Positions 1-9,690 of a stretch of 64,000 nt of DNA are shown one piece after another. The DNA comes from Cerrena zonata (taxonomy: Eukaryota > Basidiomycota > Agaricomycetes > Polyporales > Cerrenaceae). Every line of letters starts with the position of its first letter. Position 1 is the stretch's first letter. The stretch spans positions 1,240,001-1,304,000 of the forward strand of contig JASBNA010000007.1 in the NCBI GenBank assembly GCA_038087015.1. The letters run 5' to 3'. The notes beneath the pieces were generated by a model. That model saw nothing but the letters and a program-made list of their open reading frames with translations. It did no database searches and was not told where the DNA came from. The position numbers and the translations under genes are program-made.

Positions 1-594
1 TTGGACGCGTCGCGCGTGTGGTTGTGTGTTTACACCATCTTGAGCGCTTGTTGTGAAGCTGAGATCTGGGCTTGGCATCCCCTTCCCTTTTCACAATCCT
101 CGGTGCGAAACTCTTTCACACCCGTCGGGCCAGATTCACACTAAAGTCTACGCCATTCACTTCTCTACGTTTCTGTAATGCAGTCAAAGATATATCAATA
201 TCTTGTTTCTCGTCCCAGAACATCGTCGTCACTGTCTTCTTGACAAATGCTCAAATTTGCAAAAGCTCTGGAATTGCACGAAGATTGTCTGCCACTCGGA
301 GAAAACTTGCGGGCGGGCAATTCGTTTACCTACTTCAAGATACTTCATTGTCCTGTAACATATGTACTCATGCGCCAAAGACCCTTCATCAAAGCTCGTC
401 ACTCGGTTGTCATGGAAAGGCCAGCCCCGCGGCGGGGTCCCAACCGGTCAGCCACTTGCACATATACCCCAGGCTGGCATCTCAGTTACTACCTCCCTTC
501 CCTCCTTGTACCTCCCTACCTTCAAAGGACTCAACAGGACTCTTACTGAAGTCTACTCATCCTTGCCTACATCCATCTCTGTGGCTACAAAATA
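1..594. other. Left edge, no gene recognised
   Basis: Several overlapping open frames exist here, but none has a recognisable domain or a consistent splice structure. The stretch becomes pyrimidine-rich toward position 590. It is most simply the 5' untranslated region and promoter of the gene starting at 595. Confidence 0.4.
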
Positions 595-1296
595 ATGGCT
601 ACTAACGGCTCGTCGACATCCAACTATTGTTACTTGATCGCCGGAAACAAGACTGTCTGTCCACTACCACTCATCCCTATAGGTATGTCACCATTCGTTG
701 TTTTTGAGTGTCTGGACTCTCTCTGAACCGCGTCTTTTCTGTAGCCTTTGTCCTTAGTGTCGCCCTGTGTGCACTCTACTACTCGTTCCCTCTTGCATCC
801 GTCCAATCAACTCCGACTCCACCCCCTTCTTCAGATGTAGAAAAGGCTGATCTCAAAGAAGAGATAGGTATGTACATTTTGAAATTCTTTTCGCATCCAT
901 CCACTTATCCTCACTGTAGCCGCCCCACCATATGTCCCCTTTTCTCCTCGTAGCAGAAGCCCTCCGTCATACGTCCACCTCCCACTTGAGGAACAGCAAG
1001 AACGTATCCTTGTAAGATCTCGACTAGTTGCATACCGATTCCCCTCTCCACCAGGACCTCCCCCTTTTGGTCCCCTTCCATGTGTTCCAATGACTCGATC
1101 GCAAACTCCCTTGGTTCTCTCTCGCAACTTGGATGAATTATATCACGAACCTGCTTGCCCTGACTCGCCCACCCTTCCTATTGGTCTATTCGCCTCTAAC
1201 AATACTGTGGGCTTCCTACCTTCTGCCTGCTTGACCCACTCTACAAGTCACCTGGACTACACGCTCCGCAACAAGGGTTCGACTGATTCTCTTTAA
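595..1296 (+). CDS. Small single-pass membrane protein, function unknown
   Basis: I do not recognise the family. Three exons fit: 595-682, 745-867 and 920-1296. Both introns start GTATGT and end TAG, and the joined frame gives 195 residues. Near the N-terminus (about residues 25-48) is a hydrophobic stretch, AFVLSVALCALYYSF, preceded by a short segment with a possible N-glycosylation site (NKT) and two cysteines, so one membrane anchor is likely. The middle is proline-rich (PPPFGPLP), and the C-terminal 90 residues look globular but match nothing I know. The start codon is the first ATG after a pyrimidine-rich leader. The third exon could begin slightly later at another AG. The spliced frame is convincing; the function is not known. 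Confidence 0.6.
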
Positions 1297-1942
1297 GACG
1301 CCTCCTCGTTCTTATATCTTTCTGGGACTTCACATCCCCTTTTCTAACTATGTTTCTCAGGGTCTTGACTAGGCTATTGGTTATAGGGCTATAGAACTAT
1401 AGGGCTTTAGGGTGCCTATCATTTACTTGGATGTATTCTATTGCTTCGAATGTACTATTCACTCTGAATGAATGGTTTCTAATGCCTTACATTGCAAATG
1501 GTTCTCATCGTATGTCATGGAAGCGAACTGCGCAACTAATGATCGTCACCTTCAACCCGACAGCGGAAGTACATCGCAGTAAACTCAATGCCCAAAAGCA
1601 ACCTCCTCGGAGCAACAGAAATACTTTCCAAGGCCTCACATCAAGCATTCAACCTACATCATTTCCGTATCAATCCCTTACAATCGGGATGTCGAACATG
1701 GTTATCACACGCGCTTTTACGCAGGTGATGGAGAAGAGGGTAAAATCACAAGCACGTGCTGAACACGCTGCAATCGCGTGTTTCGTTCCCCCACCCCATC
1801 TTTCGTTTAGCACTACGCCAAATCGATCCCCCTAACCTTTCCTTCTATATGACCTGAACCTCGTTGCCAAACTTTCGCCGCGCCGTCGCACGATTCTTGA
1901 TTTCCCTTCAATTCGGGAAGATATTCAAACAATATTAAAGAG
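1297..1942. other. Intergenic; short imperfect TATAGGGC repeat
   Basis: This lies between two plus-strand genes. Around 1380-1412 a short imperfect tandem run of an 8-base unit (TATAGGGC, TATAGAAC, TATAGGGC) is followed by a TTTAGGG variant. A 134-residue open frame at 1431-1835 has no recognisable content and I do not call it. The stretch probably holds the 3' UTR of the first gene and the promoter of the next. Confidence 0.4.
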
Positions 1943-3419
1943 ATGTACCTGGCTGATGCAACCAACGGTACGTCGCTTACTGCTTGTTCGGAGATAGTGA
2001 GAATTTATTGGTCAACGGATTGCTTTTGTGGTAGGAGCAGGGTATGCACCCCGAAGATATGGTAGTATGCGTAAACCCCCTGCGCCACCGACCAGTGTTG
2101 CCTTGGATGATCGATTCGACCAAATGACTACAGAAGTACCGACTGAATGGAATGTCGGTGGTGGGCACGGTCGGGACTATGATGAATCTATCAGTGGTTA
2201 TCAGAACTACGTGAACGAGATGGAGAGGATGCTTGGAGCACAGGTGGAGTTGGAGGAAGAGCGAATTCGTGATAGCGGTGCTTCGGTTATCACTCGCAGG
2301 GTCCATCGTGCCAGTCCCGAAACAGCTCGAAGTCCTCTCGCCGGTGGAGGGAGACGAAGTCTGTCAGGGTTCGCCAGTATGGATAATATTCGACATGTCT
2401 CTGGCCGAAAGGCATCTGTCGACCTTGTCGAGCATCGGATAATTGAAGATGGTCCACATAAGAGTATTTCGATCTGGAGGGAACGAGTGGCAAGGAGCAA
2501 TGCTGAAGAGAACGCTCGTTATATGGATGATATGCGAAGCGAGACGAATAGTCACGCTCATCGTCGAATGCCTTCGGCAAGTTCCCAGCCTAGAAGGGGA
2601 TACGTGCCAGAATACACCAGACAGCGGGCAGATTCCATCGCGAGCGGTGTGTCCCCCCGAAAGGGAAAAGAGATCCTCAGGAACTATGAACGAAGTGAGG
2701 TATGTTATGACAATCTGTTCTCGAACCTGGATAATTAGCGTGCTGATCGTCTTGTGATTGTATTCAGTATATGGTCATGTACCAGAAGCCAATGAAGAAC
2801 GAGAGAATCCCTCTGCATTTGCACCCTCCTTCAGAGATTGCTTCGCCGAACATGGGAAGCAAGCGCAGTATGCCGCCCCCAAGCCCCAAGGCTGTGGTAC
2901 CCAAGTCTCCGACTATGCGCAGAAGTTCAGGAAGGTCTCAACAACTACGCGAAGAGGTAAGTTCCCATACCACATCTATCTATATTCGGAAGAAATAACG
3001 GCATGGTTCACTGACATGTTCGACGACAGTACATGGTCACTTACCCAAATACACCACCTCATAGCCAAGGTAGTCACCCCAGTTCGGGAAGCCCAAGGGG
3101 CCAAGTGGTCGTCCACAACAACTCGGCATCCCCACGTCCCTCCAGGACTTACATTCCCATCGATAATTTCGAAGAGGCAAGCGTCGTCAAGTCAACGTCG
3201 ACCTCCTCCGTCGAGCTCATCTTGACTGATTGTGAACCCTCGTTGATCCATATCGCTCCGGCGTTGTCCGCCTTGGGTATAACGAGGCTTGAGCATTTGA
3301 GGGCTATCAATAGGTTGAGCGATGAGACTAGAGATAAGGAGGTGAAAGAGGAGGTTTTGAGGCAGGGTGTTACCGTCATGGAATGGGCTATTCTCGTGGA
3401 TAAACTGCAGACCTTGTAA
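1943..3419 (+). CDS. Conserved fungal low-complexity protein with duplicated exon start
   Basis: I do not recognise a named family. Four exons fit: 1943-1967, 2035-2699, 2768-2956 and 3030-3419, giving 422 residues. The first exon encodes only eight full codons (MYLADATN) and is joined in phase 1. Residues 1-230 are charged and Ser/Arg-rich, and one segment (DYDESISGYQNYVNEMERML) may form a helix. The third and fourth exons start with near-identical peptides (YMVMY and YMVTY) after exons ending in acidic residues, which suggests exon duplication. The last 65 residues (from LTDCEPSLIHIAPALSALGI to LVDKLQTL) look like a compact helical domain, the size of a SAM-like or death-fold helical bundle, but I cannot prove that. 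The rest is Pro/Ser-rich and probably disordered. A cytoplasmic or nuclear scaffold role is a guess. Confidence 0.7.
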
Positions 3420-3853
3420 GGCTTCTTGCGAGGAAGGGTTGCTGCTTGTACTTCATCTGTCTTGTGTATCGTAACTTGTGTTTGATTCCATGTATCTCTA
3501 AGCTATCTCTGAATTGATTGCCCTTGATGAACTTCGTTCGTGTGCCTGTCTATCATACCCCTGGGGCAGTAAGCTTTATGTTCAACTTGGGGGAACGGTG
3601 GCGTTTCTGTGCGCAGAGTTCATTCGCCCCGTCGGTGTCCAACGGTGCGACAGTAGTGGTATAGGGTCAAGAGGCGTCGATATGCAATCGATACCTTCCT
3701 CACGACTCCCCACTGCGTGAGAGTTGGTAACAGAAACGAGAGCGGGGAAGAGACTAGTCTGCCCCAGACCGCCCTGCGCGTAAATAGAAAATGAAATGCA
3801 CCACCGCCGTGACCTCCATTAGTGCCTCGCGCCTTGCGCCTACAACCGCCCAC
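3420..3853. other. Intergenic between two plus-strand genes
   Basis: No open frame here has recognisable content. The stretch should contain the 3' UTR of the upstream gene and the promoter of the mitochondrial carrier. I see no clear TATA box. Confidence 0.4.
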
Positions 3854-5142
3854 ATGTCAGCGCCGCTTCCGGTATGTCCGAAGCCGTCCGAAGGACTTTT
3901 ATTGACAACTTCTTCTTGGCAATGGGCTTTACTTGGTACTCACTCGACGCTCTCATTACTGACGCTCGATCACCTTCAGACACCTTCTTGGTGTAAGTTG
4001 TCAGATGAGCAGACAAAATACGCCAACGTTTTACCAGTCCCTAGCGGTACGTGTTACATTACATTTCAGTCGTGCGCCTCTGAAATGAATTCATGTTGGT
4101 ATAGGCTGGTGGAATAGCTGGCACATCTGTGGATCTCTTGTTCTTCCCTATAGACACTATAAAGACAAGACTACAGTCCTCTCAGGGTTTCGTTCAGGCT
4201 GGTGGATTCAAGGGTATTTATAGAGGTATAGGAAGTGTTGTAGTTGGGAGTGCTCCTGGAGGTGAGTATTCGTTTGATCGTGTGATTCTTATTTGTTGAC
4301 CAAGTGCTATGCCTTCGATGTCCTTTATCCATAGCTGCTATATTCTTCTGCACATATGATACCCTCAAGCGTACATTACCTATACCACAACATCTATCTC
4401 CGCTTACACATATGCTATCCGCGTCCATGGGTGAAGTGGTATGTAATCACGATGTGATATCTATTCGAATAAACCCTCATGATATGTTTCGCGATGGTTT
4501 TGGCCTAGGCAGCTTGTTTAGTACGAGTTCCTACTGAAGTAATCAAAACCAGAACACAAACATCAACGTATGGCGACCTCGCGAGATCCTCATTTGGCGC
4601 TGCCAAACTAGTATTCATGACGGAAGGACTACGAGGGTTTTATAGAGGGTTTGGGTCCACTATAATGCGGGAGGTATGCTGCCATCATTGCGTTTTAGGT
4701 TTATGTGCTAAATTATGATCGCGCTTGTCAGATTCCGTTTACGTCTCTCCAATTCCCTATGTACGAAATGTTCAAGCTCCAGTTGTCCAAGGCCCTGGAT
4801 CAGAAACCATTGCCTGCATATGAGGCGGCACTCTGTGGAAGTGTGGCAGGGGGCATCTCCGCTGCACTGACTACACCGCTCGATGTCCTCAAAACCCGAG
4901 TTATGCTGGATCTCCGAGTAAGTAGTATGTATTATGTTTATGACTAGATCTAAGTTTCCGTACAGAAACCGGACCAAGGGAAACTCCCGTCCTTACCGGC
5001 GAGGTTCAAACAGATCTACGTCAATGAAGGAGTGAAGGCCCTGTTTGCTGGGGTAGTGCCACGTACTTTGTGGATCTCTGCGGGAGGCGCAGTCTTCTTA
5101 GGGGCTTATGAATGGGCAATAAATTCGTTCGGTGCGAGGTGA
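3854..5142 (+). CDS. Mitochondrial S-adenosylmethionine carrier (PET8/SAMC-like)
   Basis: This is a mitochondrial carrier family (SLC25) protein of the inner membrane that should exchange cytosolic S-adenosylmethionine for matrix S-adenosylhomocysteine. Seven exons give 271 residues: 3854-3871, 4038-4046, 4105-4261, 4335-4438, 4509-4673, 4732-4917 and 4966-5142. Length and layout match PET8 and human SAMC (about 275-285). All three carrier signatures are present: [12 protein letters not shown] (about residues 22-33), [12 protein letters not shown] (about 102-113) and [12 protein letters not shown] (about 198-209). The second, with Glu in place of the usual Asp, is typical of this subfamily, as are [18 protein letters not shown] and [12 protein letters not shown]. 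The first two coding exons are the weak part. A 9-nt exon (SLA) joined to a six-codon first exon gives MSAPLPSLAAGGIAG, which fits the family, but the 166-nt first intron is long for this genome. Confidence 0.88.
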
Positions 5143-5607
5143 TGACTTTCATTGTTCTCATACAACGTAGAATGCCGTTCATTTTGGACAGGTTACTATG
5201 ATACGAGGGTATACGGATAGTGCTTTTTATTCTATTATCATAATACTATACAGCAAAGGAAGCTTCTCATCATAGAAGCCGAGATGAAATCGTTGTGACA
5301 TCCGTCCTCGTCGCAACTGTCACATTATAGGACAAGGATTGTCGTGAATCCGAGAGAGGTCATGCAATGGACAAAGGGAAGTTTTGAGTTGTCTCATTTG
5401 TGTACATTCTGGACAATAGCAGGAATAGGTTGTTGCGAGGAGGGACACTGTGCCTGGATATCTATGGAAAGTTCTGGTGACGCCTGGTAAGTCCGCATAG
5501 ATTATGTCATTAGGCGCTTAGCTGGATGTCTAGTCTTGAGTCGGTCGCGAGTGTATGCTCATTCCAAACACTGTTCTCCTCCGTACCATCACCACTACTC
5601 TACAGTC
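5143..5607. other. Intergenic, promoter region of the large RING gene
   Basis: There is no gene-like frame. The open frame of the next gene extends upstream to 5536 without an ATG, so the first in-frame ATG at 5608 is taken as the start. The 5200-5280 part is AT-rich and probably carries the 3' end of the carrier transcript. Confidence 0.4.
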
Positions 5608-8600
5608 ATGGACCCTTCACGATCTAATAATTCCCAACAAAACCAGCCCAATAACAGCAACAACAACCCCAATGCCCTCCACCACCGTATTGCCAATCTC
5701 TTTCAGCGTGGGATGGCACATCTGCATCAGTCCCAGCAGCAGACAGAAAACGCACCTATATCCCAAGCTTCACCCGCCGTCAGTCTTCAGCTCACTGATC
5801 TTGTGCGCAGACTGACCATAAGGCATTCCCAGGATTCTGACAATGATGTCATCATGTCCGGTACAGACCTGACATCGCTGGAGTCTGGTTCAGACTCGTA
5901 TCCCAACGCACCAGAGACTGGAATTGGCTCCTCGTCTTCTATTCCGCATATCCCCACTAATCCTCCATCACGCAACTCAACTCGACGAGCACGGGTAGAA
6001 GAGGAAGTGGATAGTGAGGATATGCGCGAGTCAAACCGTCAGCGAATCCACTCTCCACCTGCCCCTAACCAAGACATCCCTCACCAGTTCCACCCCCACA
6101 TCCCACACGAACATCACGAACATCACGAGCATGACCACGAGCAAGAGCACCATCATCATGAACACGACCATCACCACCACGGCCACGGTCAATGGGTCAT
6201 GGATCAGCCGGGCGGTCAAAGAGTCATATTCGACGTCTTTGTGGGGCCTCCCCAAGCAGGACCTCTGCCCGGACCACTCCCGAATCTGCAGAATTTACCC
6301 GATGGCGCGTTTGTGTTCAACCTCCCTCTCGGTGGGAATGGTGCTCAGGGAGTCAATGACGCTCAGGGTAATCCACAGAATATACCTAACAATTTGCTTG
6401 ATCATATTCGGCAACAGCTCGCTAACCCGCCTGCAGAGTTAATGCAGATGTTGGCAGGTGGTCTAGTGTTTGGCGGTGAAGAACCTGAAGACCCGGAGAG
6501 GGCGCGACGATTGGTAGATGGTCTGGAAGAGGTCCCGATAGGCTTGGTGAAGCGATTAGAGAGGGCAGGAGGTGAGGATGGTGAGGGGTCGCCGAACTGT
6601 GCTGTATGTTGGGAGGGTCTTCTAGATGGTGACGGTGGGTTCGATGTGAAGGATGATGAAAAGCAGGAAGAAACCGCAAACGATGAAGCCCCTGCAGCAT
6701 CCAGCTCAACTATCTCTCCTCCATCGCCCTCAGAGGAGCGCAAATATCCAAAGATTGTTGCTCTGCCATGCTCACATGTATTCCACGCTAATTGTCTTCT
6801 TCCTTGGTTTACTCGACCACATCGTACAACATGTCCTACGTGTCGATTTGACATCGATCCCGATAGTCTAACGTATGTTCCTCGACGTAGGCGTCAACGT
6901 GCCAATCCGACCCCACAACAACCTCCACAAGCACCCACAAATGAGCAACAAGCTCAAGCACACCCGACTGGTCCCCATCCTGCTAACGCTACCCCTCTGC
7001 CACAAGCTCAAGGCAATCCCATACATATGCCAGGGGCTGGGTTCCCTCCTGCTCTCGCGGCGTTATTTGGTCACGGCCTAAACAACGTCGTTCCAGCACC
7101 TGGTTCTGAACCTACACCAGTAGCGATTCCGGTCACGTTGAATCCTAATGGACCACCTACTGTCCTTATATCTGGAACCCCTCAGAATCCGCACAGACGT
7201 GTTAATCCAACGGGGATCCCGTACCCTCCCCCGGGCAGTGTAAGATCCTCGTCGATATCGGCTGGCAATATTCCTGTCCCTCCCAACAACCCAAATCCGA
7301 ACTTCATACCTCTCCCTCTCGTCAACCCACAACACAATCCTGGACAGAGTCAGAATCAGAATCAACCTCGGGACCAGCCTCAGCCTCAGGAACATGACCC
7401 CGCCGGTAACCCACCCTTCCTTACGCTCGATATTTCGTTCGTAGTTCCCATTCCTATTCCCATGGGCGCCGGTCAACACGGTGCTCCTGCCAACCCGCCC
7501 GCTGACCAGCAGCAGCCTCCACAACCTGCTGCACCTCCAGCAACTGCGGCAGGGAACCAGCCTCCCGTTGCACCTATCCCACGGGAAATTCCTGGAATTT
7601 TTGGTGGAGCGTTCACTATTCCGCCCCCTGTTGGTGTTGGTCATGCCTTCAACATTGGCCTAGGTGGGCAAGGAAATGGTGCCGGGCTGAGGCCTCCTCC
7701 AAGGCCAGCATCTGCACCAGCAACTGGTCACCCTGGTCCGAGAGTGCTGCCTCAGGCTCCCATGCCTCCGTTTGCGATCCCTCCTCTTCCAATTCAACCT
7801 CCCCCTCAACCACCCCAACAAGGTCAACCTGCACCGCACGGACAACAAGGTGGTTTCCCTAACCTTCCTGATAACTTTGCAGCGGCTCTCAGCCAGGCGT
7901 TAGCAGGTGCCTTGTCTGATGCACTAACTCATGAGGTTTTTGCTCAGCATATCGCACACGCTCATGGTATCCCTAATCTACCTCAACCTCAGCCTCCCCA
8001 AGCTCAAGCTGAGGGAGCGGAAGCTAACCAAGCACCACCTGCAAACTTGACCCAGGAAGAACAGGTCGCTCGAGACCGTGCCACGCAACAGGTTTACGAA
8101 CAACTCTTCCCTAACGTACCTGTCCCTACACTCGAACAGATACGTACCATTCGTGAAACCATCCCTGCATTCAATGACATGGAACCTTCCCCTCCTCCCG
8201 GATTCCATATCGTTCATCCACCTCCGGAGGGGGATGATCTCCAAGAGGGGATCAATATTCCCTTACCTCCCTTCGTTCCCCGAACTCGTCCTCGTCGCCG
8301 AGGAGCCAACCCCGCTGCAGGTGAGAACGCTCCGCCTAAACCTGAATGGACACTCCCTCCCCCTCCTGGGTTGACTCTCCGTGAACGAGTCGAGAAGAGG
8401 GAGCGTGAGATGGGCTTGAGGTGTTCCGATATTAGCTGCGGCCTGGGTCCTTCTGATGAAGATCCTGAACCCATCTTCGATCCTCGAACCATTCAACAGA
8501 TTGGGATCCACAAGATGGGTGATGACTCAAAGGAGACGGAGGAGTATGTGTGTACCGACCAATTCCATGCGGCTTGCCTCGTCAGTGCAGAACGTGTTGC

Positions 8601-8745
8601 TGGCTACGGCAGGCAGGATGAGAAGGATGAATTGGAGAGGAGAGAAAGCGAGGATGAAGACATAGAAGTATCCTGCCCCCGATGTCGAGCTGTTGGGTGC
8701 ATCTCCAAGGCCGATTGGGATGTGGGCGCTGCCGCACTTGTTTGA
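5608..8745 (+). CDS. Large RING-H2 zinc finger protein, probable E3 ubiquitin ligase
   Basis: This is a single uninterrupted frame of 1045 residues, unusual here because its neighbours have introns. The RING-H2 ligands are C331-x2-C334, C388-x-H390-x2-H393-x2-C396 and C409-x2-C412, followed by RFDIDPDSL. That order (C3H2C3) is typical of E3 ligases that bind a ubiquitin-conjugating enzyme. The gap between ligands 2 and 3 is 53 residues, longer than the usual upper limit near 39, and is acidic and Ser-rich. Residues 159-195 are strongly His-rich (HEHHEHHEHDHEQEHHHH). About 420-930 is Pro/Gln/Asn-rich and probably disordered. The last 110 residues hold a second Cys/His cluster (C939, C944, C982, H987, C991, C1023, C1026, C1031) that may bind zinc. 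The first ATG at 5608 is the start; the frame upstream has no ATG. The substrate is unknown. Confidence 0.85.
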   Translation: MDPSRSNNSQQNQPNNSNNNPNALHHRIANLFQRGMAHLHQSQQQTENAPISQASPAVSLQLTDLVRRLTIRHSQDSDNDVIMSGTDLTSLESGSDSYPNAPETGIGSSSSIPHIPTNPPSRNSTRRARVEEEVDSEDMRESNRQRIHSPPAPNQDIPHQFHPHIPHEHHEHHEHDHEQEHHHHEHDHHHHGHGQWVMDQPGGQRVIFDVFVGPPQAGPLPGPLPNLQNLPDGAFVFNLPLGGNGAQGVNDAQGNPQNIPNNLLDHIRQQLANPPAELMQMLAGGLVFGGEEPEDPERARRLVDGLEEVPIGLVKRLERAGGEDGEGSPNCAVCWEGLLDGDGGFDVKDDEKQEETANDEAPAASSSTISPPSPSEERKYPKIVALPCSHVFHANCLLPWFTRPHRTTCPTCRFDIDPDSLTYVPRRRRQRANPTPQQPPQAPTNEQQAQAHPTGPHPANATPLPQAQGNPIHMPGAGFPPALAALFGHGLNNVVPAPGSEPTPVAIPVTLNPNGPPTVLISGTPQNPHRRVNPTGIPYPPPGSVRSSSISAGNIPVPPNNPNPNFIPLPLVNPQHNPGQSQNQNQPRDQPQPQEHDPAGNPPFLTLDISFVVPIPIPMGAGQHGAPANPPADQQQPPQPAAPPATAAGNQPPVAPIPREIPGIFGGAFTIPPPVGVGHAFNIGLGGQGNGAGLRPPPRPASAPATGHPGPRVLPQAPMPPFAIPPLPIQPPPQPPQQGQPAPHGQQGGFPNLPDNFAAALSQALAGALSDALTHEVFAQHIAHAHGIPNLPQPQPPQAQAEGAEANQAPPANLTQEEQVARDRATQQVYEQLFPNVPVPTLEQIRTIRETIPAFNDMEPSPPPGFHIVHPPPEGDDLQEGINIPLPPFVPRTRPRRRGANPAAGENAPPKPEWTLPPPPGLTLRERVEKREREMGLRCSDISCGLGPSDEDPEPIFDPRTIQQIGIHKMGDDSKETEEYVCTDQFHAACLVSAERVAGYGRQDEKDELERRESEDEDIEVSCPRCRAVGCISKADWDVGAAALV

Positions 8746-9690
8746 GTGTTCAGCGTTCCTGGGCTATAGAATTCAACTATCGTATTTATTACAGGTCCTT
8801 TGTTTGGTTTATCTGTAAGTCTCGCCCTCCACTTTTATCTTGTCTGTCTTGCTGATCGACGCTTTTACAAACTGTAGAAATTTCTTCCTATCATTCCTAG
8901 TCGCACTTGCAAATCATCGTTCAGTTTCCATAAATGTTCCAAAACCATCCATATACCCCTCAATCGCATTTTGCATCAGTCGTCGTCACATTGCACACCT
9001 CGATCCATTGTTATCCTCATCAATCATCTTTCATCCTCCGTGTCCTCTCTTCTAACTATCTATCTTACATCATCACACCTCCCACTGCAATCTCGTCTTT
9101 TGCAACTTGCGCTCAATGGGTATAACCCTGTTCTTTGTCTCCATCTCGTCTTCATTTTTTGTCTTCATTTTGTCGTGGCACCATCTCTCAGAACACTGAA
9201 TCTCCCCCTACTCCTCGTATCGTTCCTCTGTGATTGTATGATACGTTTGGTTCGATTGTAATCTCGTCTGCATTCCATGTTCACATTCACTTTGGTCAGC
9301 GCCGTTGATTCCTTGTACTTGTACTTGTACCATAAACCGTTTAGATGTATGCATTGGTTAATCTGAAATATACTACTATTCGGTTTGATAACAATACTTC
9401 CTTACGTATTCGGAATGAGTATTACCTCTTTCCGGGTTAAATGTTGGGTCGCATTTCAAATGCACTCAAGCCTTCGCTACTAAATATAACTCGAAGCTGG
9501 GACAGTGTAATGATTCAGCAATCCAATCGAGGCCAGCCCTTCGTGTTTGACGTCATTCGCTGTCCCGATACACCTCGGGAGTGAGTCCGTATCTTTCCTT
9601 TTTAAGCACAATACCTCAAGCCCTCATTGAACCTCTCCCTCCCAGCTATAACGTCCAACACCTCTTACTGCAAACTACAATAATCAGAGT
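8746..9690. other. Intergenic, T/C-rich, with a (TTGTAC)3 repeat
   Basis: A pyrimidine-rich stretch follows the RING gene, with open frames that have no family content. Positions 9313-9330 hold three tandem copies of TTGTAC. It probably contains a long 3' UTR and then the F-box gene promoter. Confidence 0.4.

Noticed and set aside
72..605. 177-residue frame at the left edge
   Set aside because: It overlaps two other frames and the start of the real gene at 595, and has no family content.
5536..5607. Extension of the large RING protein upstream
   Set aside because: The extension begins without an ATG; 5608 is the first in-frame ATG.
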